A DNA stretch of 64,000 nucleotides, from assembly GCA_900316235.1 (NCBI GenBank), contig ONCC01000025.1:1-64000 (forward strand), in the 5' to 3' direction. The position numbers were made by a program, and so were the translations under genes. Source of the DNA: an uncultured Bacteroidales bacterium. Lineage in GTDB: Bacteria > Bacteroidota > Bacteroidia > Bacteroidales > P3. The notes beneath the pieces were generated by a model. It saw nothing but the letters and a program-made list of their open reading frames with translations, was not told the origin of the DNA and did not search any database. Position 1 is the first letter of the stretch. Every line of letters starts with the position of its first letter. Below, piece by piece: positions 49,911-57,297 of the stretch.

Positions 49911-50990
49911 TTATTTCAGGTTAAGTTTGCAAATCTCTTTGATGGTGTTCTGGGCGAGGGCATCGAAGGCATCGCGCACAGGGTCTTGGGTTTGGGCGGG
50001 GTTGAAGAGTGCCGCGGGCTTGCCGCTGTCACCGCTCTCGGCGATGGCCTGCACCAGGGGAATCTCTCCAAGCAGAGGGATGTTCATCTCCTTGGCCAGC
50101 TTGCGGCAGCCACCGTTGCCGAAGATGTAGTATTTGTTGTTCGGCAGTTCGGCGGGAGTGAAATAGGCCATGTTCTCGACAAAGCCGAGGACGGGGATGT
50201 TGACGGCCTCGTTGCGGAAGAGCTCCACGCCGCGCACCACGTCGGCCAGGGCCACCTGCTGGGGGGTGCTGACGATGATGGCGCCGGTGACAGGAAGGGT
50301 TTGGGCGAGGGTGAGCTGGATGTCGCCAGTTCCCGGAGGCATGTCGACTACCATGTAGTCTATCTCTTCCCACCAGGTCTCGCCGATAAGTTGTTTGAGG
50401 GCGCCGCTTGCCATGGGACCGCGCCAAGCCAAGGCTTTGGAGGCATCGACAAAGAATCCGACACTCATCAGTTTGATGCCATATTTCTCAATGGGGAGCA
50501 TATAAGTTTTCTCGCCCACATGGTGGCCATAGACCTCTTCTCCCTGGATGTCGAACATAATGGGGATAGAAGGACCGTAGATATCGGCATCAACCAAGGC
50601 TACTTTGGCACCGGTCTTTGCAAGTGACACGGCTAGGTTGGCTGCCACGGTGCTCTTGCCCACGCCGCCCTTGCCCGAGGCTACGGCGATGATGTTATGG
50701 ACATTCTTCAGCACCTCACGGAACTCCTCCTTGGGGTCGGGCTGTGGCTTGCTGGTGAGGTTGATTTCCACCTCGGCGTTGCGGTCCACAAGCTCGTGGA
50801 TGGCGTTGATGCAGTCGTCGCTCATCTTTTTCTTCATGGGGCAGGCGGGGGTGGTGAGGACTAGGTCGAAGCTCACCTTTAGGCCGTCGACCTTGATGTT
50901 TTCAATCATGCCGAGTTCGGTGAGGCTCCGGCCAAGGTCGGGGTCGTTGACATGGCCCAGGGCCATCTCTATCTGTGTTGTTGTTATCAT
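49911..50990 (-). CDS. Mrp/NBP35-family iron-sulphur carrier ATPase
   Basis: 359 residues: an N-terminal MIP18/DUF59 domain (1-80) and an ATPase with the deviant P-loop SGKGGVGKS at 105-113. MAYFTPAELPNNKYYIFGNG replaces the CxxC seen in many ApbC proteins, as I recall for this phylum. It delivers Fe-S clusters to apoproteins. Overlaps the TlpA-like gene by four bases and pairs with the NifU-like gene downstream. Confidence 0.92.
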   Translation of the reverse strand: MITTTQIEMALGHVNDPDLGRSLTELGMIENIKVDGLKVSFDLVLTTPACPMKKKMSDDCINAIHELVDRNAEVEINLTSKPQPDPKEEFREVLKNVHNIIAVASGKGGVGKSTVAANLAVSLAKTGAKVALVDADIYGPSIPIMFDIQGEEVYGHHVGEKTYMLPIEKYGIKLMSVGFFVDASKALAWRGPMASGALKQLIGETWWEEIDYMVVDMPPGTGDIQLTLAQTLPVTGAIIVSTPQQVALADVVRGVELFRNEAVNIPVLGFVENMAYFTPAELPNNKYYIFGNGGCRKLAKEMNIPLLGEIPLVQAIAESGDSGKPAALFNPAQTQDPVRDAFDALAQNTIKEICKLNLK

Positions 50991-52021
50991 TTGTCAAATA
51001 ATTCTTTGAGTTTGTTTTCTAATTCTTGTCCCCGCAAATTGCGTGCCAGAATATTTCCGTCGGGATCGACGAGCACGGTGGAGGGGATGGATTGGATGCC
51101 ATAGAGTTTCCCGCCGGCCGAGGACCAGCCACGAAGGTCGCTGACATGGTTTGGCCAGTCAAGGTGGTCGTCAGCGATGGCTTTAAGCCAGGCATCGCGG
51201 TTGTTGTCGAGTGAGACACTGAAAATTTCGAAGCCCTGGTCGTGATACTGTTGATAGAGTCTTACGACATTGGGATTCTCCATGCGGCAGGGACGGCACC
51301 AAGAGGCCCAGAAGTCGATGAGTACCACCTTGCCTCGGAGGTCGGAGAGACGACGCATATTGCCGTCGCGGTCGGCCAGCACGATGTCGGGGGCTTCCAT
51401 GCCTGGCACCAATACCGTGCGCAGACGGCTGTCGAGATGCTGGACAAACTCGTTGTTGGGCCAATCCCCGATGAGTGCGTCGCGGATTTTCTTGTACAAT
51501 GGGGCATATTGTTCGAAGGCCTTTTCAAAATAGGTCACCAGGAAGGCGCTCATGAGAACAGAGGAGTTCTCGGAGAGGAGACTGGCGAGGTCGTTCTCTA
51601 TGGTCGGGTGCCGCTCGTCAAGGTAGGAGTTCTTGACAAGGTTGGTAAACTTCATGTAGAGCTCCATGTTTGCAGAACCCTTGGAAGAGGTGATGTCAAG
51701 GAGGTTGATGGCCGGCATGTAGTTAACGGTAAGGGATATATTCTCCCGGGGGGCCATAATCACATGGATGTAGGGGCTGTTGTTCTTGGTGAGGTTCATT
51801 GCAAGCAAGATGGGTTCAGCGCTGTTGCGCTCGAGTTTGATGCGTCCCTTGGTATCGGGAGTGAGGGTGTCGGTGGGTACCAATCGGCCTCCCTGGGCTT
51901 GGCTGACGATGATATGCATGCCGTTCTCCAGCCCGTTGAAAGTGCAGTTAAGGGTGCTTTTCTGCGCACCGGCGACGAAGGTTGTCGCCATAAGGGTTAT
52001 GAGTAAAAACAGACGTTTCAT
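50987..52021 (-). CDS. TlpA-like thiol:disulphide oxidoreductase
   Basis: 344 residues with a signal peptide (cleavage near AGAQ, residue 19), an N-terminal DUF4369-type beta region and a C-terminal thioredoxin domain with the active site WASWCRPCRMENPNV at about 237-251 and a cis-proline SIPSTVLVD. It acts in the periplasm. Members of this group are very numerous in Bacteroidota. Confidence 0.9.
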   Translation of the reverse strand: MKRLFLLITLMATTFVAGAQKSTLNCTFNGLENGMHIIVSQAQGGRLVPTDTLTPDTKGRIKLERNSAEPILLAMNLTKNNSPYIHVIMAPRENISLTVNYMPAINLLDITSSKGSANMELYMKFTNLVKNSYLDERHPTIENDLASLLSENSSVLMSAFLVTYFEKAFEQYAPLYKKIRDALIGDWPNNEFVQHLDSRLRTVLVPGMEAPDIVLADRDGNMRRLSDLRGKVVLIDFWASWCRPCRMENPNVVRLYQQYHDQGFEIFSVSLDNNRDAWLKAIADDHLDWPNHVSDLRGWSSAGGKLYGIQSIPSTVLVDPDGNILARNLRGQELENKLKELFDK

Positions 52022-52043
52022 AACTGTTTTGTATCTTTTTTTT

Positions 52044-53645
52044 CTATTTTATTGCACGTGTTTGTTTCAAATCTTCGTCCTCGGGGAGGTAGATGCGGTA
52101 GAAGACCTCTTGGCCATAGAGGAAGTCTCCGATATAGGCTTTCACCATGGTGCGCATGAGGTGGCGCTGGGCGGCGAGGCCTTTCTGGTCGAGGGGGATA
52201 CCCTCGTTCTCGCCAAGAGCCACCACACGTTGGATGACCTGGTCGGACACTATGAAGCGACGGCAGAAGTCGTCGGCAGTGGGATATTGTTTCAGTAATC
52301 TTCCGGCATTCCGGCGTACCTCCTCGAAGGCTACCCGTGAGAGAATACCGTTGGAGGAGAGCTTATTATAGTAGGCGAAGGTGGGGTCTTTCCGGTAAGG
52401 GATGAGATGGTCAGGGAAGATGCCGCCACCGCCGTAAACCACCCGGCCTCCCACGGTGTAGTAGGGTGTGGAATCGGTGACATGCAGTGTGGGATTGTCG
52501 GCATAGGACTCTTCCATCAATTGGTCGACATAATCGCGGTAGTATTCATCAGTTCCTTTGCTGTAGGGGCGTTGGATGGAACGACCCGAAGGAGTGTAGT
52601 AGCGGGCCACGGTGAGCAGTACCGAGGAGCCGTCGTCCAGTCCGAACTCGCGTTGCACCAGTCCTTTCCCGAAGGTGCGGCGACCGACGATAGTGGCGCG
52701 GTCATTGTCCTGCAGGGCTCCACTTACCACCTCGCTGGCCGATGCTGAGCCTTCGTCAACCATTACCGTCACCTTCCCTTGGGTGAACAGGCCTCCGCGG
52801 CGCGCATTGACGTTCTGTCGCCGCTGGTGCGCCCCTTGGGTGTAGACAATGAGACTGCCGGCAGGGAGCAACTCGTTGGCGATGCCCACGGCTGCCTCGA
52901 GGGAGCCACCCGTGTTGCCGCGCAGGTCGAAGATGAGACTCTTCATGCCCTTGTGTACCAGGTCATACAATGCATCGTGGAACTCGTCATAGCTGGTTGC
53001 TGAGAAGGTGGAGAGCATTATATATCCAGTGGTATCGTCAAGCATACCGCTATAGGCCAGCGATTTGTGGCTAACCACGCCTCGACGGATAGTGAAGCTC
53101 ATGCTTTTGCTGTCTTCGCGGAGAATCTCGATGTCCACTTTCGTGCGACGGGGACCACGCAAGCGTGCTACTACCGAGTCGGCGGGCATCTTCACGCCAC
53201 TCACCCTTACGCCGTCAACCTTTACAATCAAGTCGCCAGGCAGGATTCCTGACCCTGCTGAAGGACCATCAGAGAGTACTTGCCCGACATAGGTGCTGTC
53301 GCCTTCGCGGCGTAGTACTAAGCCCACGCCCTCAAAGTTGCCACGCATCATCTCGGTGGTATGTTCGGTTTCGCGGGCAGTGAGGTAGGTGCTGTGGGGA
53401 TCAAGTTCGCTGAGCATCACACCCACCAGCCGTTCGCTGAGCGAGTCGGCATCGACAGAGTCCACATACTGGCTTTCCACCAGGTCGAGGACCTCGCTCA
53501 TCTTGCCCTGCAGGGAGCCATGGTCGGCTGAGGGGAAGTTCTGTTGGTGCGAACCGAACATCAGGCCGATGAGTACTCCCATCACCATGGCGAGGACAAC
53601 CAGTATCTTGGTGCCGCTGTTGGACGATTGGTTTTCTGTAGCCAT
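52044..53645 (-). CDS. S41-family C-terminal processing protease
   Basis: 533 residues with one N-terminal membrane helix (about 14-33), a PDZ domain (about 95-180) and the S41 core. The catalytic serine is in MVDEGSASASEVV near residue 304 and the lysine in FGKGLVQ about 22 residues later. Such enzymes trim periplasmic or secreted proteins. It starts one base from the stop of the DMT transporter gene. Confidence 0.93.
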   Translation of the reverse strand: MATENQSSNSGTKILVVLAMVMGVLIGLMFGSHQQNFPSADHGSLQGKMSEVLDLVESQYVDSVDADSLSERLVGVMLSELDPHSTYLTARETEHTTEMMRGNFEGVGLVLRREGDSTYVGQVLSDGPSAGSGILPGDLIVKVDGVRVSGVKMPADSVVARLRGPRRTKVDIEILREDSKSMSFTIRRGVVSHKSLAYSGMLDDTTGYIMLSTFSATSYDEFHDALYDLVHKGMKSLIFDLRGNTGGSLEAAVGIANELLPAGSLIVYTQGAHQRRQNVNARRGGLFTQGKVTVMVDEGSASASEVVSGALQDNDRATIVGRRTFGKGLVQREFGLDDGSSVLLTVARYYTPSGRSIQRPYSKGTDEYYRDYVDQLMEESYADNPTLHVTDSTPYYTVGGRVVYGGGGIFPDHLIPYRKDPTFAYYNKLSSNGILSRVAFEEVRRNAGRLLKQYPTADDFCRRFIVSDQVIQRVVALGENEGIPLDQKGLAAQRHLMRTMVKAYIGDFLYGQEVFYRIYLPEDEDLKQTRAIK

Positions 53646-54581
53646 TTACGTAGTTGTTTTTTGTGTTTCCGCCACTGCTGCGCGGCTTTGGTTAACCACC
53701 CATACGCCGGAGAATACCAGTGCGGTGGCGAGAATTTTGGTGAAGGTCAAACGGTCCATGCCGGTCCAGATGGCTACGGCAATGGCTATGATGGGCTGCA
53801 GGTAGCCGTACATGCTCACCAGGGTGGGCCTGATGCGCTGCTGTCCGATGGGGATGAGGTAGTAGGCGATGAAGGTCGAAAAGACAATCATGAACCCTAT
53901 TTCCCACCACACCTGTGAGGAGACGGCGGCAAACTCGGTGGTGGCAAGCTTGGGAATGCTGAAGGGCAGCGAGATGAGGAACGAGACGAGGAACATCCAT
54001 TTCATCGAGGTTACCACTGAATAGCGCGCTATTAGGTTGCGGCAGGTGCCCAGGTAGAAGGCGAAGACGATGTAGTTGGCAAAGCAGAACATGATGCCGA
54101 TGGGCTCTGTTTCCGAAGCCCCGTTGCCCCCGAAAGTACTCTGGAGGATGAGCCACAGAATGCCTCCGAAACTCAGCGCCACACCGAGGGCTTTCTTCCA
54201 TGTGATGGGTTCTTTGAGGAAGATGGCGGCAACGAACATGGTGAAGATGGGCGTCGTGGTGCTCATCACTGAGAGGTCGACAGGCGTGGTGTGCGCGATG
54301 GCGTGGAGGAAAGTGAGCTGCGGCAGAAAGAGTCCGAGGACTCCGGCACCACAGAGCTTCAGCAGGTCTTTGGTGGGCACATGCTCTTTGGGCATGAAAA
54401 ACGACAGCAGCCAGAACAGGGCACCGGCCACTAGTGCACGCATGGAGAAAAGGACGATGGGCTCGATATGCCCTTCGATGGCTATATCGCGGCATACCAC
54501 CACGTTGATGCCAAAGATGACATACGCCGCTGCCGCGGCTGCATGGCCCACGGCAATCCTCGAATTCATTTTGCCCAGCAT
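53646..54581 (-). CDS. EamA/DMT-superfamily transporter
   Basis: 311 residues (307 if the second Met is used) and ten membrane helices in two EamA repeats; the repeats show as LFSMRALVAGALFWLLSFFM and LEPLAIA-like YLQPIIAIAVAIWTGMDRL. Substrates of this family are amino acids, nucleotide sugars or other metabolites; none can be assigned here. It lies 17 bases downstream of purD and was probably cotranscribed with it. Confidence 0.88.
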   Translation of the reverse strand: MLGKMNSRIAVGHAAAAAAYVIFGINVVVCRDIAIEGHIEPIVLFSMRALVAGALFWLLSFFMPKEHVPTKDLLKLCGAGVLGLFLPQLTFLHAIAHTTPVDLSVMSTTTPIFTMFVAAIFLKEPITWKKALGVALSFGGILWLILQSTFGGNGASETEPIGIMFCFANYIVFAFYLGTCRNLIARYSVVTSMKWMFLVSFLISLPFSIPKLATTEFAAVSSQVWWEIGFMIVFSTFIAYYLIPIGQQRIRPTLVSMYGYLQPIIAIAVAIWTGMDRLTFTKILATALVFSGVWVVNQSRAAVAETQKTTT

Positions 54582-54598
54582 ATCAACCTTTCAACCCC

Positions 54599-55906
54599 TT
54601 ATCCCTCTTGCATCAGTTTCAGCAGGTCCTGTCCGATATCGCGACGGTAGTATTTGCCGTTCCAGTTGATTTCCAGGCTGCGGTTGTAGCTCTTCAGCAG
54701 AGCCTCGGGAAGGCTGTTGGCCAGTGCCGTGGTGCAGAGCACGCGGCCACCATTGGTCACCAGTTTGCCCAGCTCGTTGCGAGCGGTGCCGCAATGGAAG
54801 ACGATGGTCTCGTCGTCGTTACCCAGGTCAATGAGATCACCCTTCTTGTAACTTTCGGGGTAGCCGCCGGCCACCATCATTACGCAAGCCGCGGTCCGCG
54901 GATCCACCTCGAGTTTGCAGCCGTCGAGGTTGCCATGGGCGGCATTCTCGAAGACTTCCACCATGTCGCTCTTGATGCGAGGGAAGACACTCTCGGTTTC
55001 GGGGTCGCCCATGCGGACGTTGTATTCGATGACGTAGGGTTCGGCCTCAGGAGTACCGATGTTCTTGCACATCAGGCCAATGAAGATGAAACCACAATAG
55101 GGTATCTTTTCGTCGCGCAGGCCGCGCACCGTGGGTTTCACGATGCGGTCCTCCACCTTTTTCATGAAGGCCTTGTCGGCAAATGGCACGGGACTCACCG
55201 AGCCCATGCCGCCGGTGTTGAGGCCGGTGTCGCCTTCACCGATGCGCTTGTAGTCTTTGGCCGAGGGCAGCAGCAGGTAGTGGCTGCCGTCGGTGAGCAC
55301 GAAGACACTCATCTCAATGCCCTCGAGGTATTCTTCTATCACCACGCTTGCCGAAGCATCGCCGAACTTGCGGTCCTTCAGCATCTCGCGTAGATGGGCC
55401 TTGGCGGTGGCCAGGTCGTTTTCAATCAGCACACCCTTTCCGGCTGCCAGGCCGTCGGCCTTCAGCACGTAGGGCGCCGTCAGTGTCTCAAGGAATTTCT
55501 CTCCCTTGGCCAGTGTGGCTGCGGTGAAGGTCTGGTAGCGTGCCGTGGGGATGTTGTGCCTCATCATGAAGGCTTTGGCATAGTCTTTGCTGCCTTCCAG
55601 CATGGCACCTTGCTTCGAGGGTCCGATGACCATGATGTTCTTCAGCAGGGGCTGCTCGGCAAAATAGTCGGCGATGCCACCCACTAGGGGCGCCTCGGGA
55701 CCTACTACCATCATCTCCACCCTGTGGCTGATGGCGAACTGACCCACGGCCTCGAAATCATTGATGTCGAGTTTTACGTTCTCGCCCACCCTCTCCGTGC
55801 CCGCGTTGCCGGGGGCTATGAAGAGCTGGCTGCACTGAGCGCTTTGCGCTAATTTATAGGCTATTGCGTGTTCGCGTCCGCCCGATCCAAGGAGTAGAAT
55901 GTTCAT
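54599..55906 (-). CDS. purD: Phosphoribosylamine-glycine ligase
   Basis: 435 residues from the ATG that gives MNILLLGSGGREHAIAYKLA. ATP-grasp signatures follow: YVLKADGLAAGKGVLI, VVIEEYLEGIEMSVFVLTDG, then YNVRMGDPETESV. It joins glycine to phosphoribosylamine in purine synthesis. A frame extending upstream to 55972 crosses the promoter and is not used. First gene of a short operon with the transporter and the S41 gene. Confidence 0.96.
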   Translation of the reverse strand: MNILLLGSGGREHAIAYKLAQSAQCSQLFIAPGNAGTERVGENVKLDINDFEAVGQFAISHRVEMMVVGPEAPLVGGIADYFAEQPLLKNIMVIGPSKQGAMLEGSKDYAKAFMMRHNIPTARYQTFTAATLAKGEKFLETLTAPYVLKADGLAAGKGVLIENDLATAKAHLREMLKDRKFGDASASVVIEEYLEGIEMSVFVLTDGSHYLLLPSAKDYKRIGEGDTGLNTGGMGSVSPVPFADKAFMKKVEDRIVKPTVRGLRDEKIPYCGFIFIGLMCKNIGTPEAEPYVIEYNVRMGDPETESVFPRIKSDMVEVFENAAHGNLDGCKLEVDPRTAACVMMVAGGYPESYKKGDLIDLGNDDETIVFHCGTARNELGKLVTNGGRVLCTTALANSLPEALLKSYNRSLEINWNGKYYRRDIGQDLLKLMQEG

Positions 55907-55941
55907 ATTTGATATATATATTTTGTACCCTAATAAAAATG

Positions 55942-55972
55942 CAAAGGTACAAAATCCCTCCGACATGACCAA
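55942..55972 (-). promoter_or_regulatory. Promoter of purD
   Basis: On this strand TTG (55970-55972), 20 bases, TACCTTTG (55942-55949), 36 bases upstream of the start codon. Confidence 0.65.
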
Positions 55973-56056
55973 AAAAAAGTTTTATCTCCTTGGGTCTTAG
56001 GTTGAACCCCTCACTATTCCCTCTTTTCCAGCGTTTATTAGATTCTCACGAACAAA

Positions 56057-56719
56057 TCAGCCCTTGGTTTCATAGGTTTGGAAGAGGAGAATCCAGCCGG
56101 TGGTGCGGAGGGTGAAGTTTTCCTTGAGGGCTTCGTTGAGGGTGGCATTCCACCAGAGTCTGGCATGGAAATTGTCGAGAGGCCAGCGGAGGCCGTCGGA
56201 GGTGACGGCGGTGGTGGAGTCGGGGATGAGGATGGAGACCTGCTGGCGAGGGAAGCTGTCGAAGGTGCGCTCGCCGCGGAAGGCGAGGAAGCGGCCGTGG
56301 TTGGTGAGCATCACGATGTCGGCTCCGGGATGCTCCTCTGCGAAGGTGACCAAATAGCTGATGTTGCCGAGGGTGTGGTCCTCTCGTTTGCCGGTGGCAC
56401 CGAGAATGGTGAAGCGGGAAGATGGGAGTGGGAAGCGGGAAGTGCCCCAGGATATGGCTTTATGGAGATCGTTGTAGTCCTGCTCGGGAACATGTATCCA
56501 ACGGTCGCCGAGTTGACGTTTGTCTTGTTCAGACAACGAATCCCCGTCGCCAATCACGATGTAATTCCTAATTTCTAATTTCTTATTTCTAATTGCTTCA
56601 TAGGCCGAGTCGCAGCAGACGACGAAGTCGGCCTCCTGCAGGGCTTTCAGGGGGATGGGGTGCGAGGGAAAGTCGCCCGCCGCCAGGATTACGATATTTT
56701 TAGACTTTCTTTCCTCCAT
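56057..56719 (-). CDS. thiN: Thiamine pyrophosphokinase with two inserted repeat peptides
   Basis: 220 residues, starting at MEERKSKNIVILAAGDFP, 31 bases before the end of the pnuT frame. TPK motifs are IVIGDGDSLS at 54-63, PEQDYNDLHKA at 78-88 and ILGATGKREDHTLGN at 105-119. It pyrophosphorylates thiamine to TPP. Two stretches look foreign: RNKKLEIRN (44-52), from an AATTTCTAATTTCTTATTTC tract at 56562-56597, and SRFPLPSSRF (94-103), from GGGAAGCGGGAAG-type units at 56412-56443. Both match simple repeats between genes. Last gene of the thiamine operon. Confidence 0.88.
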   Translation of the reverse strand: MEERKSKNIVILAAGDFPSHPIPLKALQEADFVVCCDSAYEAIRNKKLEIRNYIVIGDGDSLSEQDKRQLGDRWIHVPEQDYNDLHKAISWGTSRFPLPSSRFTILGATGKREDHTLGNISYLVTFAEEHPGADIVMLTNHGRFLAFRGERTFDSFPRQQVSILIPDSTTAVTSDGLRWPLDNFHARLWWNATLNEALKENFTLRTTGWILLFQTYETKG

Positions 56720-57297
56720 TTTATTACACCGAGTATGCAGAAGACTTCGAAGACGGCGTAGAGCACCGCCGAAGCATAGTTTTCGGTAAGGATGAAGATG
56801 ACTATCATCAGGGGCTCGACGAGCATCCAGCAGAACCACTGCTGCCACCATTTGTGCGCTAGCATGAGCATGCCGACAATGGTGAGGGCTGACGAGATGC
56901 CGTCTAGAGCAGCAAGGTTGAGGGTGCGGCCACTGGGGAGCGTGTAGGTGCTCTGGTTGAGGTAGCCCAGCTGCCAGGTGAGCACAGCGCTGAGTGCCAC
57001 AACGACGGTAATGATCTGCCACCAGTAGGCCTTGGGGCAGGAGGAGATGTGACGTTCGCCACCCTGGTCTTCTTTGCGCTTCTGCAAAATTCCGCGCCAC
57101 ACGAGGATGCCGTAGATGGACATCACAAAGTTGTAGACGCAGATGGCGCCGTTGGCGTAGATGCCGCTGGTGAAGTCGATGACGGCATAGAAGGCCGACA
57201 TCAGCAGCGAGAGTGGCCAGAACCACCGGTCCGCCCTATATTCGCTGACGATATAGAACAGGCCGATGGTTGCGCCGATGATTTCGAAAATATCCAT
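56689..57297 (-). CDS. pnuT: PnuT-type thiamine transporter
   Basis: 202 residues, seven membrane helices, PnuC family: ISEYRADRWFWPLSLLMSAF-like start (VSEYRADRWFWPLSLLMSAF), then NGAICVYNFVMSIYGILVW and the NYASAVLYAVFEVFCILG end. Within a TPP-riboswitch operon next to a TonB receptor and TPK this is the thiamine transporter PnuT rather than a nicotinamide riboside transporter. Its ATG overlaps the end of the TonB-receptor gene. Confidence 0.88.
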   Translation of the reverse strand: MDIFEIIGATIGLFYIVSEYRADRWFWPLSLLMSAFYAVIDFTSGIYANGAICVYNFVMSIYGILVWRGILQKRKEDQGGERHISSCPKAYWWQIITVVVALSAVLTWQLGYLNQSTYTLPSGRTLNLAALDGISSALTIVGMLMLAHKWWQQWFCWMLVEPLMIVIFILTENYASAVLYAVFEVFCILGVIKWRKESLKIS

